Shown in pieces: positions 26,035 through 37,600 of a DNA stretch of 64,000 nt. Numbering within the stretch: the first letter of the stretch is position 1; each line of letters opens with the position of its first letter. The notes under the pieces were generated by a model. It searched no databases. It worked only from the letters and a program-made list of their open reading frames with translations, and was not told where the DNA came from. Both the position numbers and the translations under genes were made by a program. Source of the stretch: Hoplostethus atlanticus (taxonomy: Eukaryota; Chordata; Actinopteri; Trachichthyiformes; Trachichthyidae); assembly GCA_034670405.1 (NCBI GenBank), contig JAXDDX010000001.1:9717501-9781500 (forward strand), in the 5' to 3' direction.

Positions 26035-26037
<3 letters not shown>

Positions 26038-26068
<31 letters not shown>
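26038..26068. repeat. (CA)15 microsatellite
   Basis: Perfect run. Confidence 0.95.
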
Positions 26069-26069
<1 letters not shown>

Positions 26070-26569
26070 CACATTCTCACTTCTACTTATATTTGCATTA
26101 GACAGGTGGGACAAGAGGGAGAGAGGTTCCAGTCACAGCAGTAGACAAGTGCAGATATTGGCTGATTCCCAAAATATGACAAGATCTGACACAGTACTCC
26201 AATTCCCCCTAAACCATTTCCCCCCTCTAATGCATCTGTGTTCATCAGATGGAGACTAAAGCGTTTCTCTCAGTCATGGCCATTTGTGTCTGTGAATAGC
26301 TGTGCTTACTGGTCCCCCTCGGGGCTCTATTTTACTGCTATCTACCTCTGTAACACACCAGCTACAGCACAGCCTCACTGGGCCAACAGAGGGAGTTGAC
26401 ATTTAGAAACACAGATTTTTTTGTTCTCCTAACGGTCTGCGCTCCGCCATGAGAGATGAGGAGAGAGACGGAAGGAGGCACGAAGAGAAGAGGAGCGTTT
26501 AGCCCCGTCCTCACACCCATCCGCCCCGCGCCAGCTCTCATTTAGGCTATCCCACAATGCACCTTCGCC

Positions 26570-27030
26570 AGGCCCCAACAGAGGAGTCAGGCCCATTAGC
26601 CTAGCGACAAGAGCGCTAATCGTCACATTCCATTACAGTCAATGGCAGCGTGGTGATTATGGGGCCCATTTGGAAGAAGTCACAGAGGGGCCGACGTCGC
26701 GTCACCGGAGCAAAAGGGGGACACAAACGAAAGAGTGACTTTGAGGTGACAGCGGCTTGGCAAGAGGAAAATTAAGATTATTATTTGAGTGCACTCGCCA
26801 TTTTATGTGTTTACTTTGGGATCAATATCAGCATTTCCTCCCACAGCTATCCGGATCCAAACGAGGACAAGTGCAACCCTCTTAAGTGTATTATTGCACA
26901 AGCGGCGCTCTTGTGAAGCCCAGACGGTGTCGAAAGAGGCAGCAATGTGAAGTGAACAAAGCCCAGCGTTTTTCTATCGGAATCAGATTCCTCTTTAACT
27001 GAACATAGACTTATCGATCACCAGAAAACT
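26570..27030. promoter_or_regulatory. Candidate conserved non-coding element with CpG-rich core
   Basis: A 460-bp block free of microsatellites. It contains ccattacagtcaatggcagcg, the CpG-rich gccgacgtcgcgtcaccgg (CRE-like), then ttaagattattatttgag and gtgtttactttggg (forkhead-like). No coding frame is recognised. Confidence 0.35.
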
Positions 27031-27069
27031 ACACAGAGCAGAGCAGCTTCCAAATGAATGAGCATGTGA

Positions 27070-27152
27070 GAGAAAAGAGAGAGAGAGAGCGAGAGAGAGA
27101 CAGAGAAAGAAAGAGAGAGGGTAGGAGAGAGAGAGAGAGAAACAGAGAGAGG
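27070..27152. repeat. (GA)n purine tract
   Basis: Interrupted GA repeats over about 80 bp. Confidence 0.9.
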
Positions 27153-27564
27153 TAAATAACGTCTTCATCTCCACTAGCGTCTGCAGCAGCCAGTCAGTCA
27201 GGCATCATTAATCCAGTGAGGAGCCTCATCCGTTGTGTATTGGTTCATTTTACAACACTATAGTACTGTCTAAATATTGACAGAGCTGTGCTGTCTGGGC
27301 TATTGACTGTCATCAGAACGCTCCCTTACTGAGTGTGGAAGGGGACTGGGTGACGGGGGAGACGGGGGAGAGCGGGCCTGGGAGTCAGAGGGCTGGTCTA
27401 GGCAGAGTGCTGCCTTCACATGGGCAGCACATGTAACAACACCGCTTCCACCCTGCAAAAGGCACACGCACAAACGCATGCAGCACATGTTGACGTAAAA
27501 AACAAACTCAAGACACATGCACGTGCAGGTAAGCATGTACAGTATGTGTGCACGCATGCACGCC

Positions 27565-27567
<3 letters not shown>

Positions 27568-27606
<39 letters not shown>

Positions 27607-27919
27607 GGAGTAGTCCTCGCAACTTGGCCGTCCTCTAAAATTCACTCACCTCAAATGATTTCTATGCAAATAGAGCAGCGGAGAAAAATGCAGTAGCTGA
27701 ATTAAATCCAAAACACATTTGGTCAAAAATCAATTCCCCTGGTCCTCCCCTCATCCACACAGACAGCCTACTCTCCACTCTCCCTATCCCACAGCACACA
27801 GCCCTGGACCACTGATAAATATTCATTTTTTATATTTATGTTACAGAAAAGCTGTGATGGGCAAAATAGGAAGGCCTCCCCAACAAACCCCTCTGCACAC
27901 ACACACACACACACACACA
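27568..27919. repeat. (CA)18 and (CA)12 microsatellites
   Basis: CA at 27568-27604 and 27895-27919. Confidence 0.95.
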
Positions 27920-27999
27920 AACATGAGAACACACCACCCGATAGATACACAGCTCACAAATAACCGCCTCAGATAACCACATGAATAGGATGAGTCCAC

Positions 28000-28460
28000 A
28001 CATTAAACATTTAATGGAGAATAAACAACATTAGATCTACATTATGATTTAACTGTTGTACGTTCAACAGCGTGGACAAAGTGTATAAAAGCGTCTCTCT
28101 CCGACCTCGGCGTGCACGCCGCGCTTTTAAAGTCCTTCTCCAGCTCTCCAGCGCCGCGTGCCAGAACAACCACAGCTCTCCTAACAGCACTTGAACATTC
28201 TCTCTTTCCGAAAAAGAGACGGCAATTACTTGACAAATCACTGACTCTTTTAAGTGCCAGATGAAAGAGTGTAAATGGAGGGAAATACGCGGGAAATAAA
28301 ATAAAAGTCCTTTTTTTCCTCTTCTCGGTTTAAGTGGCCGGAGAGGGAGCGGGAGATATTAATGTTGCTTAAATATGCAGTGTGATTCCACCGCTGATTA
28401 AATTACAGCAGATGAGATCTTCTGTTGGCTGGGAAACTTGAAAAAGTCCAGAGCTGTTTA
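28000..28460 (+). promoter_or_regulatory. Candidate enhancer or promoter-like block with TATA motif and CpG patch
   Basis: acattaaacatttaatgg is followed by a TATAAAAG motif at 28084-28091, then a CpG-dense stretch (28098-28165: ccgacctcggcgtgcacgcc and cagcgccgcgtgcc), and then AT-rich homeodomain-like sequence (ttaatgttgcttaaatatgc, gctgattaaattacagc) to 28460. This arrangement resembles a small intronic promoter or a conserved enhancer. No open frame following it is convincing. Confidence 0.3.
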
Positions 28461-28534
28461 AAAATGCATCAAACATGCTGTTAGATTAGCTCTCTGTCTC
28501 TGTCTCTCACTGTCTCGCTGAAGGGAGAGAGAGA

Positions 28535-28566
28535 GGGGGTGGGGGCGGGGGGGGGGGGGGGGGGGG
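28535..28566 (+). repeat. G-rich run with 20 consecutive G
   Basis: gggggtgggggc followed by 20 G at 28547-28566. Strong quadruplex potential, and a place where read or assembly length errors are likely. Confidence 0.9.
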
Positions 28567-28799
28567 TGCAGGGAGGGGAGGAGAGAAAACGAGACATATG
28601 AGACTAATCGTGGAGTGTTGGACGTAGGACAAACACTAAAATGAAGAAGTCAAAATACAGTTAATAATGAAATGAGTGGAACAGGAATTATTTGATTTAT
28701 TATTTTATTTCAACCCACTGCCAACGTGATGAAGCGTCTGTGTGTGTATCAATTAGTGTGTTTGCCAAACGGTCCGAGTGAGAGCCCACTGGGTCCTGC

Positions 28800-28876
28800 G
28801 ATCTGCACTTTTAGCCCTCTCTCTTCCTCCTCTCTCTCCTCCTCTCTCTTCCTCCTCTCTCTCTCCTCCTCTGCCT
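28800..28876. repeat. Polypyrimidine tract
   Basis: Repeating ctctcttcctcctctctctcc units. The 142-residue frame over it is a low-complexity translation. Confidence 0.8.
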
Positions 28877-29043
28877 CTCCAGAGCCGCGATGTGCATATG
28901 TTTTGGGCTGCTTTAATTTCTTCGCTCATAATTGGGCTGAACCAGCAGGGAGCCCTCATCCACTGGGACGACATTGTAAACATGAGCTTACCCTCTCTAT
29001 CTCGTTCTCTCTGAGTGGGAGAGCCACTCTCATGTTTCTCTCC

Positions 29044-29083
29044 ACCTCTCTCTCTCTCTCTCTCTCTCTTTCACACACACACA
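29044..29083. repeat. (TC)13 with short (CA)
   Basis: TC run at 29044-29070 passing into cacacacaca. Confidence 0.93.
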
Positions 29084-29764
29084 TGCGCCAACAGAAAACA
29101 CAATATAGCCAACAGATCAAACAAATAAACTACCAACCAAGACGACAAGAATAGAGCTTTACTCCGACCCTCTATTCCAAATGACGAACAACGGAGCGCT
29201 CAGACTGGTGCTCCCGCTCAGTCAATGACAGAAAAAAAATAAATAATTGAGAGGAAGAGAAACTGTTTGAGGAGTCGGAGGCTTCTAGCTCACCACATTG
29301 CATCAGAGGGCCAGCAGACATAGAGTGCTTTCCTGCAGAGACGGGTAATGAAGGCGGTTGGAAGTTATTCATAAGAATCTGACCGTGTAAGCACTTGTGT
29401 AGAGACATGATGTTTAATTTGTAGTTTGAGCAAAAGAAGTTTTCAGGTCCGGCTGCAAATACGGCACAATAATGTCACACTTGAGTGGGCAAACAGGTCA
29501 ACCCGCTGCATTGTGCTCCTTCGGCAACAGCCAAAATGCAGCGCTGGACTCCAGCACAGCGGGGGTTAACAGACTGAATGAGCTTTGGAGTGGTAATAGG
29601 TTGTCCAAAATGTTCTGCTTATCTTAGACTGCATACTTCCATAATTTAGATGGCACTTGCATGTCTGTGTGTGGATGTTTGTGCATGTTTTCATTTGTTT
29701 GTGCCTGTGTATGTGTATTTGTGGTGGCAGGGTCTAAATCCAAGTGTGCTCTTGCTTGTACGTT

Positions 29765-29765
<1 letters not shown>

Positions 29766-29808
<43 letters not shown>
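29766..29808. repeat. (TG)21 microsatellite
   Basis: Perfect run. The surrounding 29650-29760 is diverged TG-rich. Confidence 0.95.
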
Positions 29809-29809
<1 letters not shown>

Positions 29810-30340
29810 CATGCGCATGTGCTCCTGAGTTCAGAGGTAGTGACAGCTTTGACAGCTATACCTGCCAATGGCCAGATCGCGGCGATAACCCTTGCTGTCG
29901 CCACAAAGCCGAGAGAAAAGCTCCAATTTCCCCCCCAGACACTGGGCCAGTCTGTGGAGGCAGTAGGGGGGGTAAAGAGACAGCCTTCAGCCATTCTCCA
30001 CCATACACTCTCCTCATTCCCCCTCACTAACACATGAATGGGGATCCAATTGATTCTTTTTCACCCCAGTCCATTTTCCCACCCGGCCTGACACAGAGAG
30101 AGGATTTTGTGCTCATCTGCCCTTCCTTGTGTACTTCATATCGGGGAGAAGACTTATAGAAAGGAAAGGTAAAAAGGGGGGATCTTTATCAGAAAGCGAA
30201 TTAACGCTCAAAGTGCTCCATTTGGAAGGTATATCAGGACAATCCATTAAAAGGGCCTTCAGAAAAGAGCCGGCGCGGAGGACACCTTGAGAATGAACAG
30301 AAGACCTTGCTGAAACAGCACTCTTCACACACAGGGGGAG

Positions 30341-30355
30341 AGAGAGACAGAGAGG

Positions 30356-30395
<40 letters not shown>
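30341..30395. repeat. (GA)n purine tract
   Basis: Interrupted GA repeats with gggg interruptions. Confidence 0.93.
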
Positions 30396-31409
30396 ATACA
30401 TTGTGGGGGTTGTGTCACATGGTGCTGCATAATCACCTAAATAAGGGTTATACTATGTGCTGTATGAAGAAAACAGGGATATTAGATGAACTAAAGTGGC
30501 TTAAAAAAAAACAAACAGAAAATATAGTGAAAAAAAAAATCTTCAATTTAGGTTTGTCTCACCAGTTTATGAAGCTCTGCCATCAAAATAAAAATGTACA
30601 TTGAAGACATAGAAAGTCTCCTTCCCTTTACTCATTGTATTCTCTCTTTCTCTCCAGCAGTGAGTTCCATTAATCTTCTCCTAGGCCTTGTCCTCTGTGG
30701 GCTGACCCAGGTGAAGGAGGGGCGGGCTGGGGTCAGAGGCTGGAGGAGTGCCCCCGTCTGGACAGGGACTCCTGAACATTAGCCCCTTGGCCAGTGAGGT
30801 GGGGGTGGAGGAGGGACCACCCCGTACAGACTATGAGAGGTCAGCTATTAGAGAGGGAAAGGGGGAAAAGGGATGAGAGAATCTGAAAGAGGAGGTTACT
30901 GTAGTCTGCTGGGCAGGTAGAATTTAAAGGTGCTACATGTCAATTGAGACCATATTGCCCATAAACTGTCCCCCTTCCCATGTGCCTTTGTATTGATGAG
31001 CAGGAAGAAGGATAACAACTCTTCAAATCAGTGAATATGCACTCTGAAAAGGTACACCAATGTGAATTTGAAACTATGCAGTTATAGAGTAGTGGAACTG
31101 GAATAAAGTTGTAAGTAAAACACTTTCCTGTTTGTGCCCTAAAGCAATCCAGCAGATTTGTCATGAAAACAGACCCAGTGGCATACAACATGAAATGCAG
31201 TGTAGACAGTGTTCTCAGTGATGGCCTGGTTTGTTTACAGTAATGTACAGTAGTTTCCTCCGTAGAGTACAATCCCCCACGCTCAAATTGTAATTCCACA
31301 GTGCATAAACACCAATACAGTAACATACATTGGATCTAGCCCTAGGCAGATATGCAGACATAGTCAAACAGCACGAATGGGAAAGGCAAAATGACAGCAT
31401 TCCACTATG

Positions 31410-31490
31410 GTGTGTACGGTGGTGTATGGGTTCGATCCCCACATAGTGTGGATGACTAAATGACTAAATGATGCTCAATAACTGTAATGT
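31410..31490 (+). mobile_element. Possible decayed tRNA-derived SINE remnant
   Basis: A perfect Pol III B-box core (gggttcgatccccac) at 31428-31442 is followed by a gactaaatgactaaatg stretch that resembles SINE tails in salmonid-type elements. No convincing A box or body is visible, so this could be chance. Confidence 0.35.
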
Positions 31491-32119
31491 AAAGGGAGAA
31501 GATGGTGTGTTCCTTTCAGATCCAGGCTCTGCCACCGAGCCGAGCCTTTCCTCAGCCTGACCTCATCCTGGCCCGCTGACGGGAGAACAGAGGCCCAGCC
31601 CCAGGGGCGACCCTGCCTTTTTGTGCCTGCTCTCCCCTCTCCTCTCCTGGGGAAGACCCCGAACAAGCAGCCCCTGTCTGTCTGGAGCGCCTACCCAGAA
31701 CAGAGACTCAACTCTACACCTGGCATTATCAAACCGCTCAATGAACAGGGAGCGCACACACAAAAGGAAGTAAGTGCACACACAAAGGTGAGAGTAAGTG
31801 AGTGAGTAAGTGAGTAGTGAGGGAGAGAAACAAGAGAGAGAAAGGGAGCAAGAAAGAAAGGAAATGTGTGTGTGTGTATGTGTCGGCATGAGAGAAAGAA
31901 ACTGTTTGTATACACTACACATACACAAACACACACATACACAGGCAGTAAAGTTGGGAGAGGATGACTGGTCATCAACAAGCGGTCTATTGATCAGAAA
32001 GGACTCCTCTCTTTAATTACCCAGAATCCAGCCACCAAGGACCTTGCTTCATTCCTCCATCCACACCTCTACTCTCCTCCTTCATCCTTTAGTCATCCAC
32101 CCTCATATCCTCTGAAGGT

Positions 32120-32143
32120 GATTATGATGATGATGATGATGAT
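32120..32143. repeat. (GAT)n trinucleotide repeat
   Basis: Six to seven gat units. Confidence 0.9.
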
Positions 32144-32179
32144 TGTGTGTATCTCTGCATTGTGTCCTTCTATGAGAAG

Positions 32180-32365
32180 CAGGGTGGAGTAGTGATTAGG
32201 AAGACCATCCTTCAACCCTTCAAGCCCCCGTGTCAGCAAGACGCCGCTCTGCTGAAGTTTCCTTGAGCAAGACACTGAACCAGCTTCAGGGCCGCTGTTC
32301 TGTAGCGGACCCTGAGCTCTGGAGGGGGACGGGCAAAAAGACAATTTCAATCAATGAAGTATTGC
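32180..32365 (+). mobile_element. tRNA-derived SINE with Deu/V-like core
   Basis: A tRNA-like A-box region (gtggagtagtgattagg) is followed about 75 bp later by ccttgagcaagacactgaac, the conserved central motif of Deu/V-type fish SINEs, then gccgctgttctgtag and a tail resembling the common ggatcaataaagtatt ending (here tcaatcaatgaagtattg). The B box is eroded. The copy looks old and inactive. Confidence 0.65.
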
Positions 32366-32418
32366 ATTATTATTTGAAATCTGAAATAAAAAGTAAGAAA
32401 CTATATAAAGTGAACTTT

Positions 32419-32420
<2 letters not shown>

Positions 32421-32466
<46 letters not shown>
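32421..32466. repeat. (CA)23 microsatellite
   Basis: Perfect 46-bp run about 60 bp downstream of the SINE at 32180-32365. Confidence 0.95.
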
Positions 32467-32469
<3 letters not shown>

Positions 32470-32797
32470 TTGAAAGTGTCTGATACTCGAAGTGCGTTGA
32501 TCCTGTTTAGAATGGTGTGTTTCCCAGTGTAAGCTGCTGGTCTCCCCTGGCGTTAGTCTCCCTCTCCTCTCCAGCCCCTCATCTCTAATGCATGAGCCAG
32601 CCAGAGAGACCGAGGAGGCCAGAGAACGAGCGAAAGGGGAGAGCGAGGGAGCGAGAGCGGACGGGGAGGCTAACCCTGGCACTGCGGCGCAACACTTTCA
32701 TATTCTAATAAACCCAATATGAATACACGCATATACAGAAAGAGAAGAAATTGCATTTCTAAAGCTCTCTCTGTATCAAAGGGCATTCCGCTGAACA

Positions 32798-32802
<5 letters not shown>

Positions 32803-32848
<46 letters not shown>

Positions 32849-32968
32849 TGTGCCAGTCCGGCATTTTCCAAACCAGGGAGAAATGGACTAACACAAACAT
32901 ACACACACACGGAAGGCTCTGAGGGATTACAGTCTGCTGACGACAGCAGTTGAAGACACACTCTCACG

Positions 32969-33010
<42 letters not shown>

Positions 33011-33171
33011 CCCACACAGAGGCATAAAAGCACACAAAACTTCTTAAGGGAAGTTCTGTTTGAAGAAGTTCTAACTAGATGTCTGTAGATGTATGGAAAT
33101 GGTGAACCCTGATGTCGGATCAATACGTCACTGAGAGCACAGCGACCAAGCAGACACACACACACACACAC
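32803..33171. repeat. Cluster of three (CA)n microsatellites
   Basis: CA at 32803-32846 (interrupted), 32971-33006 and 33152-33171. Confidence 0.95.
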
Positions 33172-33689
33172 TATATGTCATGGCGTCATAACAACTCCAA
33201 GAAGACACCCATAGTGAAAACAAGGGAGAGGTAACAGGGAGAGAGTAGATCAGAGGACCTGGATTGGAGAGGCAAATATTGTGCAAAACACGTACGCCGA
33301 ACTCTAACTCAAACGGGTGTCTCATTTCTGGCCTCATCTCCTTTAGAGCAAGCCATTTAATTTCAGGCCGCTGATACCCGTCCCCCTTTCACAAGAGTTA
33401 ATATCCCATTCTCCCTCCTCCTCTCTCGTGGTGCGTGATGGAGTCTCAGTGACAGCCTGTAATGCAGGCCTGTATGCATTGATTATATGACACCCTCCAT
33501 TCAGGTGTGCTATTAAAGTTCCCCTCCTCTCTTCCTTTCCTCCTGTCCTCTTTTTTTCTCCTTTCTTCCTCTCCACTCTGCCAGTGTAATAATGTCTCGT
33601 AATAAGGGGAGTAGGTGACTGGGGCTGGGGCAGGAGCCAAGCTCTCGGACAGGCGGACCCCGACAGAAGGACTAGCACCCCTGAGCGGG

Positions 33690-33785
33690 ACTAGATGAAG
33701 ATCCGCCCACGGTATTCACTCCAGCGCCGCGAGCCAGCGGGGGAATCCGTAATTGCATTTAAATTACATGAAGGATGCTTTGACT
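33690..33785. promoter_or_regulatory. Small candidate conserved element
   Basis: ccagcgccgcgagccagcg followed by gtaattgcatttaaattaca (homeodomain/POU-like AT cores) and tgaaggatgctttgac. Repeat-free, between pyrimidine-rich flanks. Confidence 0.25.
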
Positions 33786-34430
33786 ACCCCCTTTTCTTGC
33801 TGCCACTCCCCCCCCCTGCATGTCTGTACCCCCGTAGAACCAACCCCCATCCCATCCCGCCCCTCCCCCTCCTCTCGGTACATCGCAGGCCCGTCCCACG
33901 GACAAGCATCCGGCAATACGGAGGACACCCGCCAATATGCTGTGATAATTAGTGTAATGTAGTGTGTGTTCACGTGCACGTGCACATTTCTGTGTCTTTG
34001 CACAGATGTTTGCATGAGTCGCTGTGTTTTTTTTCCACAACAGACTAACGTTTAGGTCTTCAGAGGGAGTTACACCCCTGGATTCAAGGTGTAATGGCAG
34101 AGGCTTCATCATGATAATATACAGGAGCGCCTACATAGATGAAAGAAGATCATGATAAGATGAACGGTCCTACATATAATATTTAAGAACTTGAAAACTG
34201 AAAACTTATACTGTATCCCCAAGGCTGTAGGTTGGTACACAAAACTATTACAGTCAGTGAAATCAGGTCTAATAATACCAGCTGCACCAAACCGAAGACA
34301 GACAACGTCTTTAAGCCCTCTGCTCTCACCCACACAGTATTCCTGCTGCACAGCGGTCTCCCCTCACCGTCTCTGCCTTCCCTCTCTGTCTATCTGGGAA
34401 GCTCCAGGCCCAGAATAGAGCTCAGAGCTC

Positions 34431-34450
34431 TGTGGTTTACATAAACCACA
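34431..34450. repeat. Short perfect palindrome
   Basis: tgtggtttacataaaccaca: 9-bp arms around a 2-bp centre. Confidence 0.9.
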
Positions 34451-34489
34451 ATACCTTCTCAGCTTGGAGGGGGGAAAAAGACACGAGCA

Positions 34490-34800
34490 TCTGTTTTTGT
34501 TTGCATTTTATTCCAAAACATAAAATTGAATCAATCTTTTAATACTCTGGATTGTATAAACACGGGAGAGAACTGCTTGAATAAATATCAAGAATGAAAA
34601 TGGATTTCTGGTCGACGACTATTATCTATGCGGTTTATTTATGAATGCCACGGCTGGTGCCAAAATAGACAAGACATAAAAATACAGAGATAATGTGTTT
34701 AGCCATTTTTCATTTTCTTCTTTTTAAGTGAAAGAATAAATATTGGGATTTACATCAAATTTACATTTTTATCAAAATCAAGTTGGGCGCCGCTAAACCT
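34490..34800. promoter_or_regulatory. Candidate conserved non-coding element (AT-rich, repeat-free)
   Basis: A 300-bp block with gcattttattcc, tgaataaatatcaagaatg, gcggtttatttatgaatgcc and ttgggcgccgctaaacc. It has no microsatellites and no recognisable coding sequence. Its composition resembles vertebrate conserved enhancers. Confidence 0.35.
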
Positions 34801-35124
34801 CTATACCCACCAATTTCATCTTTGGTTGCTAGGACAACTGTGAATATAACAAGAGCAACATGACATGGACATCTTTAACAGGAAAATCATTAAAAGCAAC
34901 ATGAGGGGCCAGATGATGCTGTCTACACCACAGTCAGTCTGTGACTGATAAACACCACGCTGGATCCATAAATAGACTGATAGCAATTCCACTGCATGCT
35001 CCCACAGCAACGCACTCAGTCAGGACAGTTAGTGGGTGTTTTTGTAAAAATGATCTATAAAGTCCTCTCAATTGCAGAGACTAATAATTGTGCTGTGTAA
35101 TATCAAACCCAGTGTGAGATGCAA

Positions 35125-35157
35125 ATACACACACACAAAACACACACACACACACAC
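35125..35157. repeat. (CA)n microsatellite, interrupted
   Basis: CA runs with one aaaa interruption. Confidence 0.9.
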
Positions 35158-35738
35158 CCAAACATATCACAGGGCCATCTATCCCCCGCCACACAACACC
35201 CACCGACGCTTAACTACTTCTCATACACACATATATTCATAAGGTATTATGCACAATAACAGTTTTATGGATTTTAAATGGCATTCATTTACCAACATTG
35301 TGGCTAGCCATCACATGGAAAGGCTATTTTATCCCCTCTTAATGTAGATCAGTCTTCCTCGGCGAGATACAGGGGGAGGTCCAGGACATTAGGGAAGTTG
35401 GATCTGTCTTCAGCCACTGATTAAACACTGGGCCGGGGTGAGGAAATAGAAAGGGATCACATCACTGGGGACAGACGCACGGCTGCGTAATGGAACCATC
35501 CCATGAATGCTGTGCGTCCATCAATACGAGGATTCCAGATAACAAAAAGCCTTTTCAATCCATATTTCTTACCTCAGTTTTTTTATGAGCAGCGCTCAGG
35601 TTATTACCGTGCACCACATGCAGTGAAACCAACTTCACACTACCACACCAGGAACCACAGCAGGTACTCCACAGCAAGGGAGATGGCTTTCTATAGTCTG
35701 TGCACGCTCCAATGTGCATGTGTGCTCTTACGTGCATG

Positions 35739-35761
35739 AGTGTGTGTGTGTGTGTGTGTGT
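35739..35761. repeat. (TG)11 microsatellite
   Basis: Perfect run. Confidence 0.95.
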
Positions 35762-36030
35762 GACAGGTTTATAGGAGTCATTTATCCTGCTCAGCGGGCT
35801 AGTGTAGTGCGGAATGGTGGCCAGAGTGCCAGGCGTAGCTTATTGTTGTGTAGCCTTTATGGGCTACATTAAGTACAGCTGAGTGAGAGGGAAACATACA
35901 GTACAATACCCTGAGCTCACACATGTCATACACACAGAGATTAACTACCTCTCTGGGCCCAGGGCAGGCCTACATGCACTCAGCATATGACCCTGGCACA
36001 CTCTCTCTGACTACAGACATGTGTAGGGGT

Positions 36031-36032
<2 letters not shown>

Positions 36033-36068
<36 letters not shown>
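36033..36068. repeat. (TG)17 microsatellite
   Basis: TG run with one cg, 60 bp upstream of the palindrome array. Confidence 0.95.
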
Positions 36069-36070
<2 letters not shown>

Positions 36071-36127
36071 TCTGAAACTATTTAAAAAGGATGATGGCCC
36101 TGAGACAATAAATATCACACACCTAGT

Positions 36128-36328
36128 CCTGTTTTCCTTAACCAGGTGTGTACTCATACCGTATACACTGGACTGAACAGTGTATACGGTATGAGTACAC
36201 ACCTGGTTAAGGAAAACAGGTGTGTACTCATACCGTATACACTGGACTGAACAGTGTATACGGTATGAGTACACACCTGGTTAAGGAAAACAGGTGTGTA
36301 CTCATACCGTATACACTGGACTGAACAG
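36128..36328. repeat. Tandem array of perfect inverted repeats, 74-bp period, about 2.7 copies
   Basis: Arms of 43 bp at 36128-36170 and 36178-36220 are perfect reverse complements around a 7-nt spacer (gactgaa). The same hairpin recurs with a period of 74 bp: the unit starting caggtgtgtactcatacc begins at 36143, 36217 and 36291, and the last copy stops after the spacer-side cag at 36328. The structure is therefore five alternating half-arms (forward, reverse, forward, reverse, forward) with no mismatch that I can find. Each hairpin stem carries gtatac and ggttaa motifs. Perfect identity suggests recent expansion, or possibly an assembly foldback. A TG tract lies just upstream (36033-36068). 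Confidence 0.95.
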
Positions 36329-36570
36329 GTACATATCATTTCTGTATGTTCTTCCTCTCTGAGAGCGGACTGGGCTGCGTTCCGGTGAGGAGCGCCGCCA
36401 TCCAGATGGTGAGGGATCAGACCGGGCCATTAAAAAAAAAAGCCTCTCTCTCTCCACTACTCTGATCAATCTGAGCAATAAAAGCAACATGGATTACACA
36501 TCACCACTGGACTGCTCATTATTGGCTTCGTTAATAAAAAACTAACACAGACACAAAATGCGCTTACACC

Positions 36571-36722
36571 CACACACACACACACACACAAGCATGCATG
36601 TGTACACTCATACTCAGATACACAGGCACAGACAAACGGGTCCGACAGTCATTCGAAAAGCAGTTTTATTCTCTCACTTACCCACTCATAACACCATCCC
36701 CCCCCCCCCACCCCCCCACCCC
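36571..36722. repeat. (CA)10 and C-rich run
   Basis: CA at 36571-36590. At 36698-36722, C runs (10 and 7) are separated by single A residues; quadruplex/i-motif-capable. Confidence 0.9.
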
Positions 36723-36983
36723 ACATGTGCGTGTCTGCTTTTTGAAAGCTTCATAAGCGTCGCCTCTTCAACTATGTTCCACAGTGTAAAAATAGAGGCC
36801 ATTATATTGCCTAATGCCTACCTGCCAGCCCTCTGTGCTCCCTCCTGTACAGGAAGGCTTTTACATGATGAGGTGGCTGACATGTTCCACACACACCATC
36901 CATTACCATATGTACACTGGATGAGACTCAGCCTGCACAACTTATACTAATGCATGTTTGGTTTGCCCTGTGGGGGTGGGAGA

Positions 36984-36984
<1 letters not shown>

Positions 36985-37034
<50 letters not shown>
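36985..37034. repeat. (CA)25 microsatellite
   Basis: Perfect 50-bp run. Confidence 0.95.
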
Positions 37035-37037
<3 letters not shown>

Positions 37038-37185
37038 AGCAAAGAGATACGCAAACTCTCTCCCATACAAATATAATAGCAGCAGTGAGATAGGCCACTT
37101 GTATTAACAGCAGGATGCTTTTACAGTAAATAAAAACATTATAGCTGTCTCTCAGGGTGAAGCTAGGTCCTGCTGCTCAGGAGCT

Positions 37186-37188
<3 letters not shown>

Positions 37189-37222
<34 letters not shown>
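37189..37222. repeat. (TG)17 microsatellite
   Basis: Perfect run, inverted relative to the CA tract about 155 bp upstream. Confidence 0.95.
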
Positions 37223-37223
<1 letters not shown>

Positions 37224-37423
37224 CTAGAGGGGTAGAGAGGGGGGATATCCTCTGCGCTGGGGCGGCGGTTCCTCTTTAATTGCCCCTCTAGGTGCCTGTG
37301 TGCTGGAGAGCTGAGCTGAGGGTAAACACAGATCTGGAGATGATTAATAGCCAGAGGTCAGGGCGGAGCACAGACAGACAGAGAGGCTGAGACCTCACTC
37401 CAGCCTACCTTGGCCGTCCAACG

Positions 37424-37557
37424 CTACACACACACACGCACGCACACACACACACACACACACAGCACAGGAAAATCCATTTCGTGACACCAAATCACTA
37501 CACGTGTTCACACCCACACATCACCCACCACTAAGTCAGACGCACAGAAATTACACA

Positions 37558-37594
<37 letters not shown>
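37424..37594. repeat. Two (CA)n microsatellites
   Basis: CA at 37424-37463 with gcacgc interruption and CA at 37559-37594. Confidence 0.95.

Positions 37595-37600
<6 letters not shown>

Noticed and set aside
31428-31442. Possible tRNA gene from a perfect B box
   Set aside because: No A box, no cloverleaf and no terminator in place; at best a SINE remnant.
36011-36339. Overlapping frames with repeated Cys-Ile-Arg-Tyr-Glu-type segments
   Set aside because: Translation of the 74-bp palindrome array.
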